Source: CAYUCJ01 sp049282265 (GTDB lineage: Bacteria > Desulfobacterota > DSM-4660 > Desulfatiglandales > Desulfatiglandaceae). Taken from it: DNA of 6,059 nucleotides. Positions 1 to 5,858 of this stretch are shown piece after piece. The stretch is taken from contig JBAPTR010000283.1 of assembly GCA_049282265.1 (NCBI GenBank), positions 1 to 6,059 on the forward strand, given 5' to 3'. Within the stretch, counting starts at the first letter, position 1. Each line of letters starts with the position of its first letter. Both the position numbers and the translations under genes were made by a program. Below the pieces are notes generated by a model, which was not told the origin of the DNA, ran no database searches, and saw only the letters and a list, made by a program, of their open reading frames with translations.

Positions 1-588
1 GTCTTCATTCCCTCCATCCGGTACGATGATCAGGTCCTCTTTCTGGAACAGATCTTTCCGGTTTTTCAATACATGGTGAAGTCCGAATGCACTCCCTGTT
101 TCTTCATCCGCCACAACCGCAAGCCCCACGGAATGGTGTAATGTTTCGCCCGCGTCAAGGATGGCTTTGAGTCCCAGATAGGAACTGACGAATCCATGTT
201 GATTGTCTTCCACACCCCTCCCGATGATCCTGTCTCCCACCACGCGGACCTTGAAAGGATCCGAATCCCACAATGAAAGATCCCCTGGAGGTACGATATC
301 CGAATGGCTCAGGACCCACACGGTGGGGTCTTTCGGGTCATCATCCCACCGGGCCAGCAGATTCGGTCGATAACCTTCAAAGGCCCTCTCATCCGGGGCC
401 TTCACCTCCTCGATGAAGTCAGGTTTCAGATCCTGGAGCAGGTGCGTCACATAGGTGGTCTTTTCATGCTCGCCGGTTCCACCATTGCTCGGGCTCAGGG
501 CAACCCTGGAGGTCAATTCCTTCTGAATATTGATAACGTCATCCCCATATCCATCAATCCTCTTGAATATTTCAACCATTTTTGACAT
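1..588 (-). CDS. M20 family metallohydrolase (ArgE/DapE/CPG2 type), N-terminal part
   Basis: First 196 codons of a zinc-dependent amidohydrolase or peptidase; the C-terminal part lies beyond base 1. Start: ATG at 588-586, with AAGGGAAAG six bases upstream; a second Met at residue 4 is less well spaced. The M20 metal and catalytic motifs appear in the expected order: LSHSDIVPPGD (metal ligand His95, Asp97), GRGVEDNQHG (bridging Asp128), ADEETGS (general base Glu162, metal ligand Glu163) and VPDGG (Asp191, the next expected ligand). This is established M20 chemistry: hydrolysis of an N-acyl or peptide bond at a dinuclear metal site. Substrate cannot be read from this half; family members include acetylornithine deacetylase, succinyl-diaminopimelate desuccinylase and dipeptidases. 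The usual small dimerisation domain and final His ligand would be in the missing part. No signal peptide is seen, so probably cytoplasmic. It lies 103 bases after glmS on the same strand and may be cotranscribed with it. Confidence 0.93.
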   Translation of the reverse strand, partial: MSKMVEIFKRIDGYGDDVINIQKELTSRVALSPSNGGTGEHEKTTYVTHLLQDLKPDFIEEVKAPDERAFEGYRPNLLARWDDDPKDPTVWVLSHSDIVPPGDLSLWDSDPFKVRVVGDRIIGRGVEDNQHGFVSSYLGLKAILDAGETLHHSVGLAVVADEETGSAFGLHHVLKNRKDLFQKEDLIIVPDGGNED

Positions 589-691
589 AAGCTACTTTCC
601 CTTGTTTTGATAGCCATTTTCCGGGAAGTCCTTTTCTCTCCCGGAATCAGGACACACGAGGGCCTTTTCTCCCTCTTCCACGGCAATCCAG
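589..691. other. glmS-M20 intergenic gap with an inverted repeat
   Basis: A 103-base gap between the glmS stop and the M20 start. It contains an 8-base perfect inverted repeat, TTCCGGGA (619-626) and TCCCGGAA (639-646), with a 12-base loop. Read on the minus strand the hairpin is followed by AAAATGG, not by a U-tract, so it does not look like an intrinsic terminator for glmS. It could be a processing or mRNA-stabilising hairpin, or chance. No convincing promoter for the M20 gene was found. Confidence 0.4.
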
Positions 692-2518
692 TTATTCAAC
701 GGTCACACTTTTTGCAAGGTTTCTGGGCTTATCGATATCACAGCAGAGAAGATTGGCGCAATAATAGGCCAGCAACTGGCAGGGAACCACCGCCAGGATA
801 GGATTCAAAAAATCAAGTGTGGCCGGTATTTCGATGACTTCATCCACAAGGTCGCAGATCTCCCTGTTTCCTTCAGTGGTAATGGCCACCACCGGACCCC
901 TTCGACTCTTTATTTCCTGAATATTGCTGACCATCTTCTCATACATGTCATCTTTCGGCAGGATGGCCACGGTCGGCATCTGCGGGCTGATCAATGCAAT
1001 CGGGCCGTGTTTCATTTCGCCCGCTGCATAACCCTCCGCATGGATATAGGAAACCTCCTTGAGCTTCAGCGCGCCCTCCATGGCAATGGGAAAATTGAAT
1101 TTTCGCCCCAGAAAAAGCCAGTTTGGGCACCTGTAGTACTTTTCTGCGATGGCTTCGATGTGATTGGCTTGTGACAGTATCTTTTTTATCTGAGCCGGGA
1201 GTGCCTGCAGGGCCCTTATGGCCTCAACCCCTTCGGTCAGGGAAAGGTTCTGGTGCCGCCCCAGGAGAAGGGCCATCAAGGTGAGTATGGCGAGTTGTGA
1301 CGTGAATATTTTTGTGGAAGCGACTCCGATTTCAGGACCTGCATGGTTATAGATACCGGCCTCTGTTTCACGTGATATGGAACTGCCCACCACGTTCACA
1401 ATTCCCAGGAGTCGTGCGCCCTTGCGTTTTGCCTCTCTTATGGCAGCCAGTGTGTCAGCCGTTTCCCCCGACTGGCTGAGGGCCACAATAAAGGTGTTGG
1501 GCGGAAAATTCAGTTTCCTGTATCGGAATTCCGAGGCCAGTTCCACCTCCACATCGATGTCGGTAAGTTTTTCGAAAATATATCGACCCACACAAGCCGC
1601 ATAGTAGGATGTGCCACAGGCCACCATGACCAGATGACGGCAGGTTTTGAGTTGGTCCCAAACAGGGGTGATGCCTCCCAGTTTGGGGACCCCCTCACCG
1701 GGCTCGAGGCGCCCCCTCATGGCATTCATGACCGTCTCAGGCTGTTCGTAGATCTCCTTTAACATGAAATGTGGAAACCCATCCAGGTCCGCGTCCTCCG
1801 CATGCCACTCTACCGTCTCCACCGTTCGCTCGATGCGCTTGGCCTGGCCCGTTGAAATGGCAAAATCGTCCAGGGTCAAGGTGGCCAGTTCGTTGTCCTG
1901 GAGATGGACCACCTGATTGGTGTAGCGAACCATAGCCGAGACATCGGATGCGGCAAAATTGCCCTCATCACTGAGCCCGATAATCAGAGGGCTCCCCCTT
2001 CTCGCCACAACGATTTCCCCCTCAGCATCCCTGTGGATGACCGCCAGGCCGAATGTGCCCTCGACCTGGGACATGGTTCTTCTCACAGCCTCGCTAAGGT
2101 TTCCATCAAAATTGAGGGCGATCAGGTGGGCCAGCACCTCGGTATCCGTTTCGGAACTGAAATGATGCCCCTTTTTTTGAAGCTTCTTCTTCAGCAGGCC
2201 ATAATTTTCTATGATGCCGTTGTGGACCAGATAGACTTTCTGTTCCGGGTCCGTGTGGGGATGGGCATTACGTTCATTGGGTTCTCCGTGCGTTGCCCAA
2301 CGTGTATGGGCGATGCCCAGGGTTCCATTGATCTCCTGCCCGTTGATCTTTTTTTCCAGTTCCACGATTCTTCCCACTGCCCGGTGACAGGTGATGTTCG
2401 ATCCATCTTGTACGGCAATACCGGCTGAATCGTAACCCCGATATTCCAGCTGCTTGAGTCCTCCAATGAGGATGGACTTGGCCTGCTTTTTCCCCACATA
2501 ACATACGATTCCGCACAT
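692..2518 (-). CDS. glmS: glutamine--fructose-6-phosphate aminotransferase (isomerizing)
   Basis: Complete 608-residue GlmS, essentially the standard length (E. coli 609). It converts fructose-6-phosphate and glutamine to glucosamine-6-phosphate and glutamate, the entry step to UDP-GlcNAc for peptidoglycan and lipopolysaccharide; cytoplasmic. The N-terminal class II glutamine amidotransferase domain (about 2-220) begins MCGIV, so Cys2 becomes the N-terminal nucleophile after Met removal. Arg73 (HTRWATHG), Asn100-Gly101 (HNG) and Asp125 (SSETDTE) are the glutamine-site residues. Two SIS sugar-isomerase domains follow: CGTSYY at 301-306 and SQSGET at 348-353 bind the sugar phosphate, with Glu488 (KEVSYIHAEGY), His504 (KHGP) and Lys603 in the conserved tail DKPRNLAKSVTVE completing the isomerase site. 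Start: ATG at 2518-2516 with GGAAGGGGAG eight bases upstream; only this start gives the obligatory Met-Cys. No residue is missing. The upstream gene is 376 bases away, across a repeat element, so glmS may have its own promoter, though none is clear. Confidence 0.99.
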   Translation of the reverse strand: MCGIVCYVGKKQAKSILIGGLKQLEYRGYDSAGIAVQDGSNITCHRAVGRIVELEKKINGQEINGTLGIAHTRWATHGEPNERNAHPHTDPEQKVYLVHNGIIENYGLLKKKLQKKGHHFSSETDTEVLAHLIALNFDGNLSEAVRRTMSQVEGTFGLAVIHRDAEGEIVVARRGSPLIIGLSDEGNFAASDVSAMVRYTNQVVHLQDNELATLTLDDFAISTGQAKRIERTVETVEWHAEDADLDGFPHFMLKEIYEQPETVMNAMRGRLEPGEGVPKLGGITPVWDQLKTCRHLVMVACGTSYYAACVGRYIFEKLTDIDVEVELASEFRYRKLNFPPNTFIVALSQSGETADTLAAIREAKRKGARLLGIVNVVGSSISRETEAGIYNHAGPEIGVASTKIFTSQLAILTLMALLLGRHQNLSLTEGVEAIRALQALPAQIKKILSQANHIEAIAEKYYRCPNWLFLGRKFNFPIAMEGALKLKEVSYIHAEGYAAGEMKHGPIALISPQMPTVAILPKDDMYEKMVSNIQEIKSRRGPVVAITTEGNREICDLVDEVIEIPATLDFLNPILAVVPCQLLAYYCANLLCCDIDKPRNLAKSVTVE

Positions 2519-2566
2519 GTTTCTATCTCCCCTTCCAAGGAACTCGTAGTATTAATTAAGTTCCTT
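2519..2566 (-). promoter_or_regulatory. glmS leader with hairpin abutting the ribosome binding site
   Basis: The glmS Shine-Dalgarno GGAAGGGGAG (around 2527-2536) sits immediately after the 3' arm of a perfect 8-base inverted repeat, AAGGAACT and AGTTCCTT (2537-2544 and 2559-2566), with a 14-base AT-rich loop containing TTAATTAATACT. Seen directly: the repeat and its position. Inference: a small leader hairpin could influence glmS translation or mRNA stability. The glmS ribozyme of Firmicutes is about 150 bases or longer with a distinct pseudoknotted core; nothing here resembles it. The loop also offers weak -10-like words but no matching -35. Confidence 0.35.
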
Positions 2567-2569
2567 TAT

Positions 2570-2612
2570 CATAGGATGCTGCGAAGTGGCATAAACCAGC
2601 TTCTAACGAAGT
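2570..2612. repeat. direct repeat, left copy, flanking inverted-repeat element A
   Basis: Begins CATAGGATGC, then after six diverged bases GTGGCATA, then CAGCTT, then an AAC.AAGT-like end. It matches 2851-2892 in the same order and orientation: three identical blocks (10, 8 and 6 bases) plus 7 of the last 10 bases. The two copies start 281 bases apart and bracket element A. At about 43 bases and this divergence they are too long and too different to be a fresh target-site duplication, and look like a separate repeated module. Confidence 0.7.
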
Positions 2613-2636
2613 TTTATTCGACGGGTTTCACTACGA

Positions 2637-2821
2637 GAACCTGAGGGTCTTTTTCGGACGCTTTCTCATAGTGCGCTTGGCACCCAACACCGACATGGAC
2701 GGCTATTTTGGGTTTATGCCACCCAAGCCATAGCGCTCTCTCATGCACACTCCTAAACCCCAAATAGTCGTCCATCTCCTCCGGGGTGTTTAGAAAGCGT
2801 CCGAAAAAGATTTTCAGGTTC
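2637..2821. repeat. nested inverted-repeat element, copy A
   Basis: Outer arms of 30 bases at 2637-2666 and 2792-2821 are complementary at 27 positions; the three differences (GGG at 2645-2647 facing TTT at 2811-2813) would be G-U wobbles in plus-sense RNA. Inner arms of 22 bases at 2695-2716 and 2754-2775 are complementary at 20. The centre (2717-2753) is an unpaired loop around a GCGCTCTCT block. Copy B (5859-6055) has the same plan, the same 125-base distance between outer arms and the same orientation; 2640-2683 and 5868-5911 differ at one base in 44. Similarity to copy B extends left to about 2600 (CTTC.AACGAAGT). A minus-strand open frame (2614-2853, 79 codons) crosses the element, but it has no clear ribosome binding site and the differences from copy B are nearly all non-synonymous. 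Best read as a MITE-like or structural repeat without a transposase; family unknown to me. Confidence 0.85.
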
Positions 2822-2850
2822 GGTTCAAGGCCCATATCGTCTTCGTTGTT

Positions 2851-2892
2851 CATAGGATGCCGTTCGTGGCATACGTCAGCTTTTTACAAAGT
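2851..2892. repeat. direct repeat, right copy, flanking inverted-repeat element A
   Basis: Partner of 2570-2612: CATAGGATGC, GTGGCATA, CAGCTT and TTTACAAAGT in the same order. It contains its own small hairpin, ATGCC (2856-2860) and GGCAT with the 6-base loop GTTCGT. It ends only two bases before the transpeptidase stop codon (2897-2895), so this module directly abuts the 3' end of that gene. Confidence 0.7.
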
Positions 2893-2894
2893 CA

Positions 2895-4232
2895 TCAACT
2901 TTTCGATCGAACCGTATAATTGATAATTGCACGTGCGATTTCTCGGGATCTCGTCCCCAATATTTTGCCGTGGACCTCCAGAACGGCCAGACTTATGCCG
3001 CTCGATCCGTCCCTCGGCATGGCGTACGCCGTGATCCAGTCATATTTATAGCGCTCCGACCGGTCATTGATCGTACCGGTCTTGGCCCCGATGTCTATGG
3101 ATCTGAACATTTTCTTCCGCCGCATCCGCCAGAATGATTTTCTGCTCGTCCCGTAGCGCACGGTGTCTTCCATAAGGATTTGCAATTTTCGCGCCGTGGT
3201 GGGCTTTATGGGGGTTCCCAGGACACTGGTGCGTGCCTGGTAGATGGATCCTGTTTCCCTGGTGATCTCCCTGACAATCCATGGCTTCATAACCACACCC
3301 TTATTGGCGACCGCCGAAGCAAGCATTGCAGCGTGAAGTGGTGAAATCAGAGTGTTTCTGTTGAAGCCGCAGGTGAGTTCCGCCAGTTCATAGCGATCTT
3401 CCGGGACATCCACAGTACTGGGAGAAAGGGGAAAATTCAACGGGATCTGGCAGTTGAAAAAAAATTTCCTTGCATAGTCAAGCACTATCCCACGTCCAAG
3501 GGCGTAGATTCCCAGTTTTCCGAATACCGGGTTGATGGACTGGGCAAAGGCCTGTCTGAATTTCACCTTGGTTGTGAACCGGTTCGTCTTCTTTGTCAGC
3601 TGTCTCTTATAGAGCGTATGTGCCTCGCCCTGGAAACCCACTAATTTGTTAGGGGTGTAATTTGTCTTCTCAAACGCCGCTGCCGCGGAAACGATCTTAA
3701 AAAGACTGGCAGCCGGAAAATCCGCATCCAGGCAGAGATTGCCCCCTCCATCCTCGTTCTTTCTGTGGCTTACCATGGCCAGTATACGTCCGTCTTCAGG
3801 GTTCATCACAACCACAGCGGCCATTTCCGTCTTGGAAGACTTGAGAATCCGATAAATATAGTTCTGAAGACCGGGGTTCAAGGTGGTTTTCACCGTCAGG
3901 AGAGTGTTATCGTTCTCAACGGAAAAATGATTCTTGAGGTCCCCAAAATGGTCAAAATGGTGAGATATCAGAGGCCAGAGTTCCTGCAAATCCGATCCTT
4001 TTTCGGGTGGAATCGGTTTCTCTTCCGAATTAGGCGGGGCGTAGCTGGCTTCGCTCAAATGAATCAGGATACGGTTTCCGCCATGGATCAACAACAGCAC
4101 CAACAGGATAACACAGGTCGAAGAAAGAACCAGCCAAGGCAGGCGTCCCCAAAGACGCTTCCTTCTGTCCCTTCGCAGCATGCAATCCTGGTAAACCCGC
4201 CAGTTGTTTTGAGGAGATCCTTTTGAATTCAT
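2895..4232 (-). CDS. small membrane-anchored penicillin-binding transpeptidase
   Basis: 445-residue protein with a basic cytoplasmic N-terminus (RRDRRKRLWGR, 20-30), one transmembrane helix (about 33-50) and a periplasmic catalytic domain, an inner-membrane-anchored topology. After a linker (52-110) the fold enters at TTLNPGLQ (116-123) and VVMNPEDGRILAMVS (141-155), typical of the PBP transpeptidase family (PF00905). All three active-site motifs are visible: Ser176-Leu-Phe-Lys179 (SxxK nucleophile), Ser232-Ile-Asn234 (SxN) and Lys384-Thr-Gly386 (KTGT). Known role: D,D-transpeptidation that crosslinks peptidoglycan; target of beta-lactams. It lacks the glycosyltransferase domain of class A enzymes and has no room for the large dimerisation region of PBP2 or PBP3 (usually about 580-650 residues), so it is a minimal monofunctional PBP. 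SxN argues against a class D beta-lactamase (SxV), which shares the SxxK style. Start ATG overlaps the serS stop by 4 bases (ATGA), with GGGAG five bases upstream, so it is translationally coupled to serS. Confidence 0.93.
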   Translation of the reverse strand: MNSKGSPQNNWRVYQDCMLRRDRRKRLWGRLPWLVLSSTCVILLVLLLIHGGNRILIHLSEASYAPPNSEEKPIPPEKGSDLQELWPLISHHFDHFGDLKNHFSVENDNTLLTVKTTLNPGLQNYIYRILKSSKTEMAAVVVMNPEDGRILAMVSHRKNEDGGGNLCLDADFPAASLFKIVSAAAAFEKTNYTPNKLVGFQGEAHTLYKRQLTKKTNRFTTKVKFRQAFAQSINPVFGKLGIYALGRGIVLDYARKFFFNCQIPLNFPLSPSTVDVPEDRYELAELTCGFNRNTLISPLHAAMLASAVANKGVVMKPWIVREITRETGSIYQARTSVLGTPIKPTTARKLQILMEDTVRYGTSRKSFWRMRRKKMFRSIDIGAKTGTINDRSERYKYDWITAYAMPRDGSSGISLAVLEVHGKILGTRSREIARAIINYTVRSKS

Positions 4233-5512
4233 CGTCGCTCCCGATCAATAAGCTCGGCACCGCCCATGTAAGGCCTGAGCGCTTCCGGAATGGTCACACA
4301 ACCATCTGACTGCTGGTAGTTCTCGAGAATCGCCACCACGGTTCTCCCCACCGCAAGCCCTGAACCATTCAGCGTGTGGACAAGCTCCGTTCCCCGGCCT
4401 CCTTTTCTCTTAAAACGGATTTTCGCCCGTCTAGCCTGAAAATCCTCAAAATTACTGCAGGAAGATATTTCCCTGTAGAGTTTCTGGCTCGGAAGCCACA
4501 CCTCCAGATCGTAGGTTTTGGCCGCGGAAAAACCGAGGTCCCCGGTGCAGAGGGAAACAACCCGGTAGGGAATCCCAAGTCTTTTCAGGATCTCTTCAGC
4601 GTTTCCAGTGAGCTTTTCCAATTCCTCGTAGGATTCCTCCGGCAGAACAAACTTGACCAGCTCAACCTTGTTGAATTGGTGCTGTCTGATCAATCCCCTG
4701 GTGTCTTTTCCATGGGAACCGGCCTCTGATCGAAAACAAGGCGTATAGGCCGTATAATAGATGGGCAGGTCCTCTTCATTGATGATCTCTTCCCGGTGGA
4801 TGTTTGTCACGGGGACTTCGGCCGTGGGGATCAGATAGTAGTCCCAACCTTGCACTTTAAAGAGATCTTCCTCAAATTTCGGGAGCTGGCCTGTCCCGGT
4901 CATAGATGCGGAATTTACCATGAAAGGGGGCAGAATTTCCGTGTAGCCGTGCTCTCCGGTATGGATATCAAGCATGAAATTGATGAGGGCCCGTTCCAAT
5001 CTGGCCCCTGCCCCGCGATAAAGTGCAAACCGGGCCCCGGCTATTTTCGCTGCCCGGGGAAAATCCAGAATGCCCAGTTTTTCACCAATGTCCCAGTGGG
5101 AGAGAGGTTCGAAATCCATTGGAGTCTTTTCTCCCCACGTCCTGATGACAGGATTGTCTCTCTCGTCCTGACCCACAACCACCGATTCATGGGGTAGATT
5201 GGGTATGACCATAAGCAGTTCTTCCAAACCCTCGATGAAGCCCGTAATGTCTCTTTCCTTCTCCTTTATTCCTGTCGATACATCTTTCATTTCTGAAATA
5301 AGAGCGGCTGCGTCTTTCCCTTCTCGCTTCATGTCGGCGACCTGTTCACTCACCCGGTTCCTTTCGTGACGCATTTCTTCCAGTTCTGAAAGCCGGGTTC
5401 GCCGCTCCTTATCCAAATGCTCGAATTCAGACAGGCCGAGATCATACCCCCTGTTCTTGACCATCTGTTTGATGGTATCAAGATTGGATCTCACAAATTT
5501 AAGGTCCAGCAT
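4229..5512 (-). CDS. serS: serine--tRNA ligase
   Basis: Complete 427-residue class II aminoacyl-tRNA synthetase (bacterial SerRS is usually about 425-430). It charges tRNA-Ser, and tRNA-Sec where present, with serine in the cytoplasm. The N-terminal segment (1 to about 105) begins MLDLKFVRSN and contains a charged helical hairpin (about 28-100, rich in Glu, Lys and Arg), the tRNA-binding coiled coil. The catalytic domain shows PTAEV (229-233, serine binding), motif 2 with FRSEAGS (260-266) and RGLIRQHQFNKVE (272-284), EISSCSNFEDFQARR (348-362), and motif 3 NGSGLAVGRTVVAILENYQ (382-400) with its ATP-contacting Arg390. The start at 5512-5510 is chosen because AAGGAGG lies five bases upstream and the protein then has normal length. 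The frame stays open to 5845, but that extension runs through stem-loops and repeats and has no SerRS similarity. The gene leads a two-gene unit with the transpeptidase downstream. Confidence 0.99.
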   Translation of the reverse strand: MLDLKFVRSNLDTIKQMVKNRGYDLGLSEFEHLDKERRTRLSELEEMRHERNRVSEQVADMKREGKDAAALISEMKDVSTGIKEKERDITGFIEGLEELLMVIPNLPHESVVVGQDERDNPVIRTWGEKTPMDFEPLSHWDIGEKLGILDFPRAAKIAGARFALYRGAGARLERALINFMLDIHTGEHGYTEILPPFMVNSASMTGTGQLPKFEEDLFKVQGWDYYLIPTAEVPVTNIHREEIINEEDLPIYYTAYTPCFRSEAGSHGKDTRGLIRQHQFNKVELVKFVLPEESYEELEKLTGNAEEILKRLGIPYRVVSLCTGDLGFSAAKTYDLEVWLPSQKLYREISSCSNFEDFQARRAKIRFKRKGGRGTELVHTLNGSGLAVGRTVVAILENYQQSDGCVTIPEALRPYMGGAELIDRERR

Positions 5513-5524
5513 GCAATCCTCCTT
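5513..5524 (-). promoter_or_regulatory. serS ribosome binding site
   Basis: Minus-strand AAGGAGG (5524-5518), a perfect anti-16S match, five bases before ATG. It fixes the serS start at 5512 against the longer open frame reaching 5845. Confidence 0.9.
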
Positions 5525-5593
5525 GGATTCGTTAATGATCGGCAATCGTAATTCAGTTGTGTCTTCCCATCTGAAAGCGTTATCTGGATTTCT

Positions 5594-5620
5594 ATTACAT
5601 GATCCGGAGATGATGGTCAA
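5594..5620 (-). promoter_or_regulatory. possible serS promoter
   Basis: On the minus strand TTGACC (5620-5615, five of six to TTGACA) is followed after 15 bases by TGTAAT (5599-5594, five of six to TATAAT), about 80 bases before the serS start. Both hexamers are good but the spacer is two bases short of the 17-base optimum, so this is only a candidate. Confidence 0.3.
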
Positions 5621-5644
5621 ACTTTTTGGCAAAGCGGATTGAAA

Positions 5645-5673
5645 TTGCCATTTCGAGCTTTCTATGGTATAAA
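5645..5673 (+). promoter_or_regulatory. sigma70-like promoter on the plus strand, pointing into the repeat array
   Basis: TTGCCA (5645-5650, five of six to TTGACA), a 17-base spacer, and TATAAA (5668-5673, five of six to TATAAT). This is the best promoter-like match noticed in the window and points away from all four genes. Transcription would begin near 5680 and run through the stem-loops at 5698-5841 and element B. No credible plus-strand gene follows inside the window, so it could serve a non-coding RNA or a gene beyond 6059, or be a chance match. Confidence 0.4.
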
Positions 5674-5697
5674 TTCCAGCACAAATTTGATGGAAGC

Positions 5698-5725
5698 GTA
5701 AAAAGTCCCTCCATGGACTTTTTAC
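5698..5725. other. perfect 11-base stem-loop, possible bidirectional terminator
   Basis: GTAAAAAGTCC (5698-5708), loop CTCCAT, GGACTTTTTAC (5715-5725). The short GC core GTCC/GGAC flanked by A5 and T5 resembles a weak bidirectional intrinsic terminator, since the U-run is read after the core on either strand. The core is only four base pairs, so terminator function is uncertain. It is the first of four closely spaced stem-loops. Confidence 0.45.
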
Positions 5726-5734
5726 TAACGAAAT

Positions 5735-5754
5735 CCGAAAAGTGCGATTTTCGG
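5735..5754. repeat. stem-loop 2 of the palindrome cluster
   Basis: CCGAAAA (5735-5741), loop GTGCGA, TTTTCGG (5748-5754): a perfect 7-base inverted repeat with a 6-base loop, ten bases after stem-loop 1. Confidence 0.5.
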
Positions 5755-5797
5755 TTTCCTTACAAATCAGCGGTTTGCCATGCACCCCATTGATTTG

Positions 5798-5817
5798 CGT
5801 GCCCGTCCATGGGCACG
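5798..5817. repeat. stem-loop 3 of the palindrome cluster
   Basis: CGTGCCC (5798-5804), loop GTCCAT, GGGCACG (5811-5817): a perfect 7-base GC-rich inverted repeat, again with a 6-base loop. The loop differs from that of stem-loop 1 (CTCCAT) at two of six bases. Confidence 0.5.
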
Positions 5818-5819
5818 AT

Positions 5820-5841
5820 GATGACTTCCAACGAAGTCGTC
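5820..5841. repeat. stem-loop 4 of the palindrome cluster
   Basis: GATGACTTC (5820-5828), loop CAAC, GAAGTCGTC (5833-5841): nine positions, eight Watson-Crick and one T-G. Its CTTCCAACGAAGT core matches CTTCTAACGAAGT at 2600-2612 left of element A, so it may be the outer edge of the shared repeat. Confidence 0.5.
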
Positions 5842-5858
5842 TCATTCACCGGAGCTCA

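Larger units (their letters stand above)
2519..2894. other. 376-base transpeptidase-glmS intergenic region
   Basis: This gap contains no supported gene. In plus order it holds the glmS leader hairpin (2537-2566), a direct repeat (2570-2612), inverted-repeat element A (2637-2821) and the second direct repeat (2851-2892). Almost the whole gap is therefore repeat sequence, which suggests that element insertion or expansion separated two formerly closer genes. No U-tract hairpin that would clearly end transcription of the serS unit was seen. Confidence 0.75.

Noticed and set aside
619..646. Intrinsic terminator after glmS
   Set aside because: The 8-base stem with a 12-base loop is not followed by a U-tract on the minus strand.
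1904..2428. 174-codon plus-strand open frame
   Set aside because: It is antisense to the strongly conserved GlmS glutaminase domain and resembles no known protein.
2614..2853. 79-codon minus-strand open frame between the transpeptidase and glmS as a small protein gene
   Set aside because: It lies across inverted-repeat element A, has no clear ribosome binding site, and compared with copy B shows offsetting frameshifts and mostly non-synonymous changes.
2570..2892. CRISPR array or IS element
   Set aside because: Only two diverged direct repeats are present, with no regular spacers, and there is no transposase frame.
2519..2894. glmS ribozyme/riboswitch upstream of glmS
   Set aside because: The gap is filled with the repeat modules; no conserved ribozyme core or double-pseudoknot arrangement could be matched.
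5513..5700. T-box leader controlling serS
   Set aside because: No T-box-like AGGGTGG sequence or specifier-loop architecture was seen, and the context does not suggest a Gram-positive host.
5513..5845. N-terminal extension of SerRS to 538 residues
   Set aside because: A perfect Shine-Dalgarno and normal family length place the start at 5512; the extension translates stem-loops and promoter-like sequence.
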